Shown here: piece by piece, positions 36,258 to 45,553 of the stretch
Layout of the letters: each line of letters opens with the position of its first letter
Numbering within the stretch: position 1 is the first letter of the stretch
Source of the DNA: an uncultured Clostridia bacterium
GTDB lineage: Bacteria; Bacillota_A; Clostridia; TANB77; CAG-508
Assembly: GCA_947624715.1 (NCBI GenBank)
Contig: CANQLO010000005.1
Span: 13,650 to 77,649 of the forward strand
Length of the DNA: 64,000 nucleotides
Direction: 5' to 3'
Made by a program: the position numbers and the translations under genes
Notes under the pieces: model-generated
Databases searched by the model: none
Told to the model about the DNA's origin: nothing
What the model saw: the letters and a program-made list of their open reading frames with translations, nothing else

Positions 36258-36342
36258 TACAAAAAAGCAATGTATTTAAAAGTAAAATTTGCAAAATAGC
36301 GTAAAAAATGATATAAATGTATAAGTAAACGGAGGAAAATAG

Positions 36343-37446
36343 ATGATAAAAGTCATGTTGATTTTTGGTACAAGACCAGAAGCAATAAAATTAGCGCCGG
36401 TAATAAAAGAACTAAAATCAAGAAAAGAAATAAATTGTATTGTTTGTGTTACAGCACAACATAGACAAATGCTAGACCAAGTACTAGAAGTATTTAATAT
36501 CACTCCAGACTATGATTTAGATATAATGGAGCAAAATCAAACTTTAAATGATATTACAAGTAGAGTTTTAACAGGAATAGAAAAAGTTATTAGAGAAGAA
36601 AAACCTGATATAGTTTTAGTACATGGTGATACAACAACAACCTTTGCGGGAGCTTTAGCAGCATACTACAATCAAGTTGATATTGGACATGTTGAGGCTG
36701 GGCTTAGAACATACAATAAGTATGCTCCATATCCAGAAGAGATGAATCGACAAATGGTTGGAGTTTTAGCTGATATGCATTTTTCTCCAACTGAAGAATG
36801 TAAAGCTAATTTATTAAAAGAAGGAAAAAAAGAAGAAAACATTTATGTAACTGGAAATACCGCAATAGATGCATTAAAGACTACAGTAAAGCAAGATTAT
36901 AAAAATGAAATACTAGATTGGGTTGGCAATGATAAATTAATATTAGTAACGGCACATAGAAGAGAAAATCTTGGAGAACCAATGAAAGGCATTTTTTATG
37001 CAATAAAAAGAATTGTTGATGACTATGATGATGTTAAGGCTGTTTATCCAGTACACCTAAATCCAGAAGTTAGAAATATGGCAAAAGAATATTTAGGAAA
37101 TAATGAAAAAATAAAATTAATAGATCCTTTAAATGTAATTGATTTTCACAACTTTATAAATAAGTCATATTTGATTTTAACTGATAGTGGTGGAATACAA
37201 GAAGAAGCACCATCACTTGGAAAACCAGTTTTGGTATTAAGAGATACAACAGAAAGGCCAGAAGGCATTAAAGCTGGAACTCTTAAACTAGCAGGAACAG
37301 ATGAAGAAAAGATTTATAATTTAACAAAAGAATTAATTGAAAATAAAGAAGAATATGAAAGAATGAGCAAAGCATCAAATCCTTACGGAGATGGTTTAGC
37401 TAGCAAAAGAATTGTAGATGCAATAATAAAAAAATATAGCATTTAG
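36343..37446 (+). CDS. wecB: UDP-N-acetylglucosamine 2-epimerase (non-hydrolysing)
   Basis: 367 residues, normal length. 'IFGTRPEAIKLAPVIKEL', 'VHGDTTTTFAGALAAYY', 'HVEAGLRT' and 'LTDSGGIQEEAPSLGKPVL' are family signatures and line the UDP-sugar site. The enzyme interconverts UDP-GlcNAc and UDP-ManNAc. The TagA/WecG transferase that uses UDP-ManNAc follows 17 bp downstream, so the two genes supply and consume the same sugar. Confidence 0.96.
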   Translation: MIKVMLIFGTRPEAIKLAPVIKELKSRKEINCIVCVTAQHRQMLDQVLEVFNITPDYDLDIMEQNQTLNDITSRVLTGIEKVIREEKPDIVLVHGDTTTTFAGALAAYYNQVDIGHVEAGLRTYNKYAPYPEEMNRQMVGVLADMHFSPTEECKANLLKEGKKEENIYVTGNTAIDALKTTVKQDYKNEILDWVGNDKLILVTAHRRENLGEPMKGIFYAIKRIVDDYDDVKAVYPVHLNPEVRNMAKEYLGNNEKIKLIDPLNVIDFHNFINKSYLILTDSGGIQEEAPSLGKPVLVLRDTTERPEGIKAGTLKLAGTDEEKIYNLTKELIENKEEYERMSKASNPYGDGLASKRIVDAIIKKYSI

Positions 37447-37463
37447 GAAGGATAGATATTTTT

Positions 37464-38180
37464 ATGAAAGAATATTTCAAAAAAATATACAAGGGAACAA
37501 CTGAGGAATTTTACAGATTAGCACATGATAATTTAATAAATGAAAACAAAATGTTTGTAATTACTGCAAATCCAGAAACAATAATGATTGCTGAGGAGAA
37601 TCATAACTTGAAAGAAGCTTTCTTTAGTAAGGATTCTATTGTTGTACCAGATGGTATTGGTATTGTTAAAGGTGCTAAGATGCTTAAAATTAAAGAAATA
37701 AATAAAACAATTATAGGTATTGATTTTGTTAAATATCTATTAGAAGAATGTAATGAATACAAAAAAAGTTTATTTTTATTTGGTGCAAAAGAAGAAGTTG
37801 TAAAAACTTTTGAAGATAAGATTAAAGAACAATACCCTAGAATAAAAGTAGTAGGTGCAGTTAATGGATATGTAGAAAACAAAGATGAAGTATTTAAGGA
37901 AATCAAAAAGAAAAAGCCAGATGTTATATTGGTAGCTTTAGGAATTCCTAATCAAGAAGTGATTATATATAACAATCTTAAAAGTTTTGACAAAGGTATA
38001 TTTGTTGGAGTAGGTGGAACTTTTGACGTACTAAGTGGACTAAAAAAAAGAGCTCCTAATATATTTTTGAAACATAATTTAGAATGGTTATATAGAATAA
38101 CGAGAGAACCTAAGAGAATGAAAAGATTTTTCAAAAGTAATGTTAAATTTTTAAGAGAAATTAGAAAAGAAAGCAAATAA
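37464..38180 (+). CDS. tagA: WecG/TagA/CpsF-family N-acetylmannosaminyltransferase
   Basis: 238 residues. The GT26 signatures are visible: 'NPETIMIAEEN', the catalytic region 'VVPDGIGIVKGAKML', and 'VGGTFDVLSGLKKRAP' with 'LEWLYRITREPKR'. TagA adds ManNAc to undecaprenyl-diphospho-GlcNAc, making the linkage unit of wall teichoic acid or a related polymer. It sits directly downstream of wecB, which makes the donor. Confidence 0.93.
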   Translation: MKEYFKKIYKGTTEEFYRLAHDNLINENKMFVITANPETIMIAEENHNLKEAFFSKDSIVVPDGIGIVKGAKMLKIKEINKTIIGIDFVKYLLEECNEYKKSLFLFGAKEEVVKTFEDKIKEQYPRIKVVGAVNGYVENKDEVFKEIKKKKPDVILVALGIPNQEVIIYNNLKSFDKGIFVGVGGTFDVLSGLKKRAPNIFLKHNLEWLYRITREPKRMKRFFKSNVKFLREIRKESK

Positions 38181-38214
38181 TTAAAATATGTTTTCAAACC
38201 TATAAAACTCAACA

Positions 38215-38243
38215 TTTACTTTTAGCAATATTTGATATATAAT
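38215..38243 (+). promoter_or_regulatory. argS promoter
   Basis: TTTACT (38215-38220) and TATAAT (38238-38243) are 17 bp apart. Confidence 0.6.
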
Positions 38244-38271
38244 ATGTATAATTTTTAATGGAGAAAAAGGT

Positions 38272-39984
38272 ATGGATTTTAAAGAAATAATAGCTACCTT
38301 GATTGTTAATGCAATTGATAATGTAGAAATAAATAAAAATGAGATAAGTGGATATATAGAAATCCCAAAAGAGGAAATAAATGGAGATTATGCGTTTCCA
38401 TGTTTTAAGCTTGCTAAAATTTTAAGACAAGCTCCAAATATGATAGCAGATAATCTAAAAAGTAAAATAAATATAGATAATACAATTATTTCAAAAATAG
38501 AAGCAGTAAGTGGATACTTAAACTTTTTTGTTGATAAATCGCAAATTGTAAAAAAAGCTTTAGAAAAGTTTGATTTACAAAAAGAAGATTATGGAAAAAT
38601 GCAAATTGGAAAAGGAAAGAAAGTATTAGTAGAATACTCATCTCCTAATATTGCAAAGCCATTTCATATTGGACATCTAAAAACTACTATTATAGGAAAT
38701 TCTCTTTATAATATATATAAGAATTGTGGATATGAAACTATAAGCCTAAATCACTTGGGAGACTATGGAACACAGTTTGCTAAGCTCATTGAAGGATATA
38801 AAAGATGGGGAGCAGAATATGATTTATCTACTGACGCAATAGATAAGCTTTCAGAGATATATAAAAGAATAAATGAGTTATGTGAACAAGATGAATCAGT
38901 ATTAGAAGAGTGCAGAGAAACTTTTAAAAAACTAGAAGATGGAGATAAATATTGCGTAGATTTATGGAATAAATTTAAAGAATTAAGCTTGCAAGAATTT
39001 AATAGAATATATGAATTATTAAAAGTTAAATTTGATTCATATAATGGAGAAGCTTTTTATTCAGATAAGATGCAAGAAGTTATTGATATATTAGAGAAAA
39101 ATGGTGTTCTTACAGAATCGCAAGGAGCAAAAGTAGTTGACCTTACTGATAAAGGAATAAAAACACCTTGCATAATTCAAAAAGCAAATGGTTCTTCAAT
39201 TTATGCAACAAGGGATTTAGCAGCAATACTTTACAGAGCGAGAACTTATGATTTTGATAAATGTATATATGTTGTTGGAGAAGAACAAAATTTACATTTC
39301 AAGCAAATATTTGAAGTTGCAAAATATTTAGATTTAGATGAAAAATACACAAATGGACTAGTACATGTAAGCTATGGAATGATTATTCTTCCAGAAGGTA
39401 AGATGTCTACTAGAAAGGGTAATTTTGTAAAAGTTGAAGACCTATTAAATGAAGCTATATCTAAGGCAAGAGATATAATAGCTGATAGAAGTATAGAAAA
39501 TAAAGAGCAAGTTGCAAGACAGGTCGGAATTGGAGCAGTTATATTTGATGATTTAAAAGAATCAAGAATTAAAAATCAGGTATTTGACTTAAATGAGGCT
39601 GTTAATTTTAATGGAGAAACAGGGCCTTATGTACAATACATGACAGTTAGAACCAAAAGTGTGCTTGAAAAAGCAGGATATACTCCAGATATAAAAGATG
39701 TAAACTTTGATGTATTAACAGATGAAGCAAGTATCAAGCTTGTAAAATTAATAGAAAATTTTGATCAAATTATTATAAACAGCATAGAAAAAAATGAACC
39801 ATCAATAATTGCAAGATACAGTATTGATGTAGCAAAAGCTTATAGCACTTTTTATAACCAAAATAAGATTATAAGTGATGACAAGCAAGTAACAAATGCA
39901 CGATTATACTTAACATATATGACAAAAGTAACTTTAGAAAATTCACTAAAACTTTTAGGAATAGAAGTACCAAATAAAATGTAA
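38272..39984 (+). CDS. argS: Arginyl-tRNA synthetase
   Basis: 570 residues. HIGH is literal in 'FHIGHLKTTIIGNSL', the KMSKS counterpart is 'GKMSTRKGNFVKV', and the C-terminal anticodon-binding domain ends in 'ENSLKLLGIEVPNKM'. It charges tRNA-Arg with arginine. Its place inside a polysaccharide cluster is not functionally informative. It is of some interest because Arg codon CGG is almost unused in this window. Own promoter upstream. Confidence 0.97.
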   Translation: MDFKEIIATLIVNAIDNVEINKNEISGYIEIPKEEINGDYAFPCFKLAKILRQAPNMIADNLKSKINIDNTIISKIEAVSGYLNFFVDKSQIVKKALEKFDLQKEDYGKMQIGKGKKVLVEYSSPNIAKPFHIGHLKTTIIGNSLYNIYKNCGYETISLNHLGDYGTQFAKLIEGYKRWGAEYDLSTDAIDKLSEIYKRINELCEQDESVLEECRETFKKLEDGDKYCVDLWNKFKELSLQEFNRIYELLKVKFDSYNGEAFYSDKMQEVIDILEKNGVLTESQGAKVVDLTDKGIKTPCIIQKANGSSIYATRDLAAILYRARTYDFDKCIYVVGEEQNLHFKQIFEVAKYLDLDEKYTNGLVHVSYGMIILPEGKMSTRKGNFVKVEDLLNEAISKARDIIADRSIENKEQVARQVGIGAVIFDDLKESRIKNQVFDLNEAVNFNGETGPYVQYMTVRTKSVLEKAGYTPDIKDVNFDVLTDEASIKLVKLIENFDQIIINSIEKNEPSIIARYSIDVAKAYSTFYNQNKIISDDKQVTNARLYLTYMTKVTLENSLKLLGIEVPNKM

Positions 39985-40017
39985 AAACATATATAATAAT
40001 TGAAAGGAAACTTTTAA

Positions 40018-40482
40018 ATGACAAAAGTAATGTTTATATCAAGTATGGGTGGACACTTGAGTGAATTAAGACAATTAGATTTTGAAAGTTATGACTATTC
40101 AGTAGTTACAGAAAAAACAGATGCAAGTATTGATATAAAAGAAAAGTATGGAGATAGAGCACATTTTTTAATATATGGAACAAGAAGAACTCCTATTAGA
40201 TATTTCTTTATATTATTGGCAAACTTTTTTATTAGTTTATATTTATTTATTAAAATAAAACCAAAGGTTATAGTTACTACTGGAACTCATACAGCTGTAC
40301 CAATGTGCTATATTGCTAAGCTTTTTGGAGCAAAAGTAATATGGATAGAAACATTTGCCAATATAACTACTAAAACTTTAGCTGGAAGATTAGTTTATCC
40401 AATAGCAGACACATTTGTTGTGCAATGGGAAGAAATGAAAAAGCTATATCCTAAAGCAAAATGCTGGGGGTGGATATATTGA
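40018..40482 (+). CDS. Alg14-like glycosyltransferase subunit (PssD type)
   Basis: 154 residues. 'FISSMGGHLSELRQL' forms the N-terminal glycine-rich loop and 'VTTGTHTAVPMCYIAKLFGAK' is the Alg14/EpsD signature. A hydrophobic segment (about 60-80) probably anchors it to the membrane. Alg14-like chains recruit the catalytic Alg13-like partner, which is the next gene. Together they add one sugar to a lipid-linked precursor. Confidence 0.88.
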   Translation: MTKVMFISSMGGHLSELRQLDFESYDYSVVTEKTDASIDIKEKYGDRAHFLIYGTRRTPIRYFFILLANFFISLYLFIKIKPKVIVTTGTHTAVPMCYIAKLFGAKVIWIETFANITTKTLAGRLVYPIADTFVVQWEEMKKLYPKAKCWGWIY

Positions 40483-40946
40483 TATTTGTAACTTTAGGTA
40501 CTCAGGACAAGCAGTTTAAAAGATTGCTTGAAGCCGTAGAAAAATTAAAAATTAAAGAAAAAATTATAGCTCAAGTTGGTTCAACTGAGTTTAATTCAAA
40601 AAAGATGGAAATACATAAATATCTAACACCAGATGAGTTTGAAAAATACATGAAGGAAGCAAGAGTTATTATAACTCATGCAGGGGTTGGAACTATAATT
40701 TATGGACTTAAATTAAACAAAAAGATGATTGTAGCTGCGAGAAAAAAGGAATATTGTGAACATGTAAATAATCATCAAGAACAGATATTAGAAATATTTT
40801 CAAAAAACAAATATATATTACCACTTAAAAATTTTGAAGATTTACAAGATTTAATTAATAAAGAATTCACTCCAAAAAAGTATAAAAGTAATAGAGATAA
40901 ATTTATTAAATTACTTAATAATGAAATAAAAAATCTTGTAAAATAG
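40479..40946 (+). CDS. Alg13-like glycosyltransferase subunit (PssE type)
   Basis: 155 residues. 'IFVTLGTQDKQFKRLLEAV' and 'VIITHAGVGTIIYGLKLNK' are the GT28 C-terminal (Alg13) motifs that bind the nucleotide sugar. The longest frame starts at an ATG at 40461, but the family starts at MIFVTLGT. This fits a TTG at 40479 that overlaps the previous stop (TTGA) with GGGGGTGG five bases upstream, so I choose it. It forms a two-chain enzyme with the preceding Alg14-like subunit. Confidence 0.87.
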   Translation: MIFVTLGTQDKQFKRLLEAVEKLKIKEKIIAQVGSTEFNSKKMEIHKYLTPDEFEKYMKEARVIITHAGVGTIIYGLKLNKKMIVAARKKEYCEHVNNHQEQILEIFSKNKYILPLKNFEDLQDLINKEFTPKKYKSNRDKFIKLLNNEIKNLVK

Positions 40947-40998
40947 TATATTTCAACAAAAGCATCATAATAATATCAAAAATTATGAGGTATGTAAA

Positions 40999-42426
40999 AT
41001 GAATCAAAAGAAACAATTAGTAAAAAACACAGTTATTATCGCAATAGGAAAACTAAGTACTCAAATAATCTCATATATATTGCTTCCATTATATACAGCT
41101 AAATTAGCACCGTCAGAATATGGAACATATGATTTTATTTGTACATTATCACTTTTCTTATGTCCTATTATTACTCTTCTTATGGAAGAATCAATGTTTA
41201 GATTCTTAATAGATGCAGTAAATAAAAATGAAGAAAAGAAGATAATTAGTCAAACTATTATATATACATTATTTGGAACGATAATATTTATTCCTTTGGC
41301 AATAATAATACTTAATTTAATTGGATATACAGGTTCTCTTATTTTTGCATTTGTAATGTTTGTTATTTCAAATATTTTTATAGGATTAAGTAATGCACTG
41401 GCAAGAGGATTAAGTAAGATTAAATTATATTCACTTTCTAATTTTATATTAGGAATTGGAACAATTATTTTAAATATATTTTTTATTGTTGGACTAAAAG
41501 CAGGAGCAGAGGGACTTTTATGGGCTAATACAATAGCAAATATAACAACAGCAATAGTAATATTTATAATTCTTAAATTATGGAAATATATTGGAAAATA
41601 TAATAAAAAACTTATGACAGATATGATAAGATATTCTGTACCACTTGTACCAAATAGTATTTCATGGAACATAATAAATATGTCAGACAGAATAATTTTA
41701 ACACAGATGCTTGGAACAGCTGCAAATGGAATATATGCAATGGCAAGTAAGTTTCCAAATATAATAAGTGTTGTTTACGGATATTTTTATACAGCTTGGA
41801 AAGAATCAGCTGCTAGAATAACAAAAGAAAAAAATAAAAATGAAAATTATAACAGTATATATCATGATATGAAAAGATTATTGTTTGCAGTGACAATATG
41901 TTTAATAGCAGTAATGCCTTTTGCTTTTCCAATACTGATAAATAAATCTTATGAAGAAGCATACATATATATTCCAATAATAATGATAGCTACATATTAC
42001 TCTAATTTATCAAGTTATTTTGGAGGAATATTTTCTGCATATAAAGATACTAAGATAATGGGAACAACAACAATTGGAGCAGCAATAATAAATTTGGTAA
42101 TAGACTTGCTGTTAGTAAATTATATTGGAATATATGCAGCATGTATTTCAACATTAGTTGCAGATTTAATTATATATTACTACAGAAAAATTAAATTAGA
42201 TAAATATATAAAATTAAAAGAATTAAAATTTATAGGACCATTAATAATATTAACAATAGTATGCTTATGCTATTATACTAAATATATGAAATTTATACCA
42301 ACACCTCTTTATTGGATATTGAATATTATATCATTAATAATAGCTGTATTATATAGCTTAGCTAATAATTATAAATTAGTAAAAGCAGTAATAAATAAAA
42401 TTAAAAATAAACTAAACAAAAATTAA
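40999..42426 (+). CDS. Wzx-type polysaccharide flippase (second of two)
   Basis: 475 residues, about 14 membrane helices, Polysacc_synt family ('NTVIIAIGKLSTQIISYILL' near the start). It should flip a lipid-linked glycan. A second flippase suggests that the cluster makes two different repeat units, for instance one for a teichoic-acid-like polymer and one for a capsule. It has a 52-bp gap to the Alg13-like gene. Confidence 0.87.
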   Translation: MNQKKQLVKNTVIIAIGKLSTQIISYILLPLYTAKLAPSEYGTYDFICTLSLFLCPIITLLMEESMFRFLIDAVNKNEEKKIISQTIIYTLFGTIIFIPLAIIILNLIGYTGSLIFAFVMFVISNIFIGLSNALARGLSKIKLYSLSNFILGIGTIILNIFFIVGLKAGAEGLLWANTIANITTAIVIFIILKLWKYIGKYNKKLMTDMIRYSVPLVPNSISWNIINMSDRIILTQMLGTAANGIYAMASKFPNIISVVYGYFYTAWKESAARITKEKNKNENYNSIYHDMKRLLFAVTICLIAVMPFAFPILINKSYEEAYIYIPIIMIATYYSNLSSYFGGIFSAYKDTKIMGTTTIGAAIINLVIDLLLVNYIGIYAACISTLVADLIIYYYRKIKLDKYIKLKELKFIGPLIILTIVCLCYYTKYMKFIPTPLYWILNIISLIIAVLYSLANNYKLVKAVINKIKNKLNKN

Positions 42427-42451
42427 ATTAAAAAAGTTCAAGGAGGAAAAT

Positions 42452-43813
42452 ATGAAATATTTTGGAACAGATGGAATTAGAAGAATTGCAAATACAGAGC
42501 TTACACCAGCTCTTGTATACAAAGTTGCTAAAGCAGGAGCATATGTTCTTGCAAAAGAAGCAGGAGAGGCTCCTACTATATTAATTGGTAGAGATACAAG
42601 ATTATCTGGAACACTTATTGAAAGTGCAATGACAGCAGGATTTTTAAGTTATGGTGCAAATGTTAAATCATTAGGTGTAATTCCAACACCTGGAGTTGCA
42701 TATTTAACAAAAAAATTGAAGGCTAGTGCAAGTGTTGTAATATCAGCATCACATAATACATATGACTTCAATGGAGTAAAATATTTTAGTAATAAGGGAA
42801 TGAAGATTCCTGACAGCATAGAGGAAGAAATAGAAGAAGTTTTAGAATCAGGAAAAATAGATGAATTAACAGCACAAAGTAGTAAAATCGGCGTAGCAGA
42901 AATAAGAGAAGATTTACTTGATGAATATTTATATTTCTTTAGAAAGAATTTTGAAGACACATTTGAAAATTTTGAAAAAGAAAATTTTGTAGTTGCAATA
43001 GATACTGCTAATGGAGCAACATCTGTGATTGCTGATAAAGTTTATACAGCATTGGGAATTAAGCATTATATATTAAACAATACACCAAATGGAGTAAACA
43101 TAAATTCAAATTGTGGTTCAACACATTTAGATATGCTAAAAAAATTTGTTGTTGCAAATAAATGTAATTTAGGAATAGCATATGATGGTGATGGAGATAG
43201 ATGCTTAGCAGTTGACGAAAATGGAAATGAAATAGATGGAGATATTATTCTTGCAATAGTTGGAAAATATCTAAAAGAAAAGGGAAAATTAAAAAATGAT
43301 ACAATAGTAGCAACAGTAATGAGTAATCTAGGACTTAAAAAATTCTGCAAAGAAAATGATATTACTTTTAAAGAAACAAAAGTTGGAGATAGATATGTAC
43401 TAGAAGAAATGCTAAAAAATGATTACAATATGGGAGGAGAACAATCAGGACATATTATATTCTTAGACTATAATCCGACAGGAGATGGAATACTTACTTC
43501 TTTAATGCTTTTGATGGTTGCATTAGAGAAAAAGCAATCAATATCCGAATTAGCAAAAATCATTAAGATATATCCTCAAGTACTTATAAATGCTAAAGTA
43601 TCAAATGATAAAAAGATGGATTATGAAAAAGATGACGAAATCAAATCAGAAATTGAAAAATTAGAAAATGAATTTTCAGGAAATGGTAGAGTTTTAATAA
43701 GACCATCTGGAACAGAACCTTTAGTAAGAGTTATGATTGAAGGAGAAAATCAAGAATATATTACAAAAAGAGCAAAAGAGTTGGTTAACTTAATTGAAAG
43801 AAAATTTGGTTAA
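42452..43813 (+). CDS. glmM: Phosphoglucosamine mutase
   Basis: 453 residues, normal length. 'YFGTDGIRRIAN' opens the chain, 'SASHNTYDFNGVKYF' holds the phosphorylated catalytic Ser, 'YDGDGDRCLAVDENG' is the metal site and 'IRPSGTEPLVRVMIEG' the phosphate-binding loop. It converts glucosamine 6-phosphate to the 1-phosphate on the way to UDP-GlcNAc, the precursor of peptidoglycan and of the WecB/TagA route upstream. Confidence 0.96.
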   Translation: MKYFGTDGIRRIANTELTPALVYKVAKAGAYVLAKEAGEAPTILIGRDTRLSGTLIESAMTAGFLSYGANVKSLGVIPTPGVAYLTKKLKASASVVISASHNTYDFNGVKYFSNKGMKIPDSIEEEIEEVLESGKIDELTAQSSKIGVAEIREDLLDEYLYFFRKNFEDTFENFEKENFVVAIDTANGATSVIADKVYTALGIKHYILNNTPNGVNINSNCGSTHLDMLKKFVVANKCNLGIAYDGDGDRCLAVDENGNEIDGDIILAIVGKYLKEKGKLKNDTIVATVMSNLGLKKFCKENDITFKETKVGDRYVLEEMLKNDYNMGGEQSGHIIFLDYNPTGDGILTSLMLLMVALEKKQSISELAKIIKIYPQVLINAKVSNDKKMDYEKDDEIKSEIEKLENEFSGNGRVLIRPSGTEPLVRVMIEGENQEYITKRAKELVNLIERKFG

Positions 43814-43860
43814 AATATTTTTTGTAATAATAATGTAATATAAAATTAACAAAAAAAATA

Positions 43861-43889
43861 TTGAAAAATGTAAATAAATAATGTATTAT
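43861..43889 (+). promoter_or_regulatory. Promoter of the small membrane-protein gene
   Basis: TTGAAA (43861-43866) and TATTAT (43884-43889) are 17 bp apart. They lie 30 bp before the chosen ATG. Confidence 0.6.
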
Positions 43890-43919
43890 ATTTATAGATT
43901 AACAAAGGAGGAAATAATT

Positions 43920-44303
43920 ATGCCAATTATTGATTTTACACAACCATTTTATTTAGTAGCAGCTGTAGCTTTATTCTTATTATGCTTATATCTAGCAAGG
44001 AATAATAGATCTAATACTGTTGCATGTATAATGCTACTTGCTTTTGTAACATTATTAGTAGGACATACAATAGAACTTGCAAATGCTTCTGGAGATGTTG
44101 TAAAAACTTTAGCTATTTGTATACTAGTTGATGAAATATTTACTTTTATTTCATTCCTATCATTCCTTTGGGTAGATAGAATTCAAGTTGACCACAAGAA
44201 AAAAGACAAAAAATCTAAAAAAGAACCAAAGGATAAAATAGAAAAGCTAGAGAATACAGTTATTGAAGATGATGGTTTAGATACATTGTGGAAAAAAGTT
44301 TAA
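43920..44303 (+). CDS. Small membrane protein with three helices
   Basis: 127 residues with three hydrophobic segments (about 8-25, 35-55, 68-90) and a basic cytosolic tail ('HKKKDKKSKKEPKDK') ending in acidic residues. An upstream ATG at 43881 lies inside the promoter -10 region. The ATG at 43920 follows AAAGGAGG at ideal spacing. I do not recognise the family. It is monocistronic, between its own promoter and a strong terminator. Confidence 0.8.
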   Translation: MPIIDFTQPFYLVAAVALFLLCLYLARNNRSNTVACIMLLAFVTLLVGHTIELANASGDVVKTLAICILVDEIFTFISFLSFLWVDRIQVDHKKKDKKSKKEPKDKIEKLENTVIEDDGLDTLWKKV

Positions 44304-44307
44304 AAAT

Positions 44308-44340
44308 AAAAAAGCCAATTTTATATTGGCTTTTTTATTT
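44308..44340 (+). terminator. Strong intrinsic terminator
   Basis: AAAAAAGCCAA (44308-44318) pairs with TTGGCTTTTTT (44326-44336) across a 7-nt loop and is followed by a T-rich tract. Confidence 0.93.
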
Positions 44341-44379
44341 TGCACTTTAGTAAAAAAATAAATTATAATAATAAAAAAA

Positions 44380-44408
44380 TTGACATTGTGGAATTATAGA
44401 AATATAAT
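44380..44408 (+). promoter_or_regulatory. Aldolase promoter
   Basis: Perfect TTGACA (44380-44385) and TATAAT (44403-44408) with 17-bp spacing, consistent with a highly expressed glycolytic gene. Confidence 0.85.
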
Positions 44409-44439
44409 AAGTTTATAATAATAATTAGGAGGTAAAGAT

Positions 44440-45369
44440 ATGTCATTAGTAACAACTAAAGAAATGTTTAAGAAATCAATTGAAGAAAAATTTGCAATAG
44501 GAGCTTTTAATATAAATAATATGGAATTTGTTCAAGCCATATTAGATGCAGCTGCTGAGGAGAATTCTCCTGTAATATTACAAACATCATCAAGTGCATT
44601 AAAATATGCGAGAATACCATATCTAAAACACATGATATCAGCAGGTTTGGAGGAACATGATGTTCCAGTTGCACTTCATTTAGATCATGGTCCAGATTTT
44701 GAAACTTGTAAATTATGTGTAGATAATGGTTATACATCTGTAATGTTTGATGGATCAAAATATGATTTTGAAAAAAATATAGAACTTACAAAACAAGTTG
44801 TAGATTATGCACACGAGCATGGAGTGGTAGTAGAAGCTGAGTTGGGTAAATTAGCCGGAATAGAAGATGATGTGAATGTTCTAGAGTCAGATAGTATGTA
44901 TACTGATCCAGAACAAGCTTTAGAATTTGTAAAGAGGACTAATTGCGATTCATTAGCAATAGCAATTGGAACAAGCCACGGTGCATATAAATTTAAGGGT
45001 GAAGCAAAACTTCGCTTTGATATTTTAGAAAAAGTAAAAGAGTTAATTCCCGATACTCCAATAGTATTACATGGAGCATCTACTGTAATTCCAGAATATG
45101 TAGAAATGTGCAATAATTTTGGTGGAAATATGCCTGGAGCAAAAGGTGTTCCAGATGAAATGTTACATGAAGCAAGCAAAAGAGGAGTATCTAAAATAAA
45201 TGTAGATACAGATTTAAGATTAGCAATGACAGCAGGAATAAGAAAAACTTTAGTAGAAAGTCCAGAAGTGTTTGATCCAAGAAAATATTTAGGATTAGGA
45301 AGAGATTATATTAAAGAAACAGTAAAACATAAGATGAGAGATGTTTTCGGTACAAGCAATAAAGCTTAA
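44440..45369 (+). CDS. fba: Class II fructose-bisphosphate aldolase
   Basis: 309 residues. 'LHLDHGPDFETCKLCVDNGY' holds the zinc-binding His and catalytic Asp, 'VVVEAELGKLAGIEDDV' the second zinc-ligand region and 'IVLHGASTV' the third His. 'GVSKINVDTDLRLA' binds phosphate. The enzyme splits fructose 1,6-bisphosphate in glycolysis, downstream of the PFK encoded at 27074. It has its own strong promoter and an AGGAGGT ribosome binding site. Confidence 0.96.
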   Translation: MSLVTTKEMFKKSIEEKFAIGAFNINNMEFVQAILDAAAEENSPVILQTSSSALKYARIPYLKHMISAGLEEHDVPVALHLDHGPDFETCKLCVDNGYTSVMFDGSKYDFEKNIELTKQVVDYAHEHGVVVEAELGKLAGIEDDVNVLESDSMYTDPEQALEFVKRTNCDSLAIAIGTSHGAYKFKGEAKLRFDILEKVKELIPDTPIVLHGASTVIPEYVEMCNNFGGNMPGAKGVPDEMLHEASKRGVSKINVDTDLRLAMTAGIRKTLVESPEVFDPRKYLGLGRDYIKETVKHKMRDVFGTSNKA

Positions 45370-45392
45370 AAATCGTAAAAATAGACATTAAG

Positions 45393-45433
45393 TCTATCAT
45401 CGCAGATAAGTAACTTTACTAGAGTATAAAAAA
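45393..45433. repeat. Two-copy 40-bp structured intergenic motif, copy B
   Basis: Partner of 36216-36257. The hairpin is ACTTT-ACT-AGAGT, still pairable through a G-U wobble. It lies 24 bp after the aldolase stop and is followed by A-rich DNA up to the next gene. Confidence 0.65.
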
Positions 45434-45553
45434 TAAAAAAGAAAAATTTTCAAATTACAACAAAAATTACATTTTTCAATTTTTTATATATCGCATAATA
45501 AATTTTAAAATGCAAAAAATATAAATGACAAAAAGTCAAAAAGGAGGTTTATT

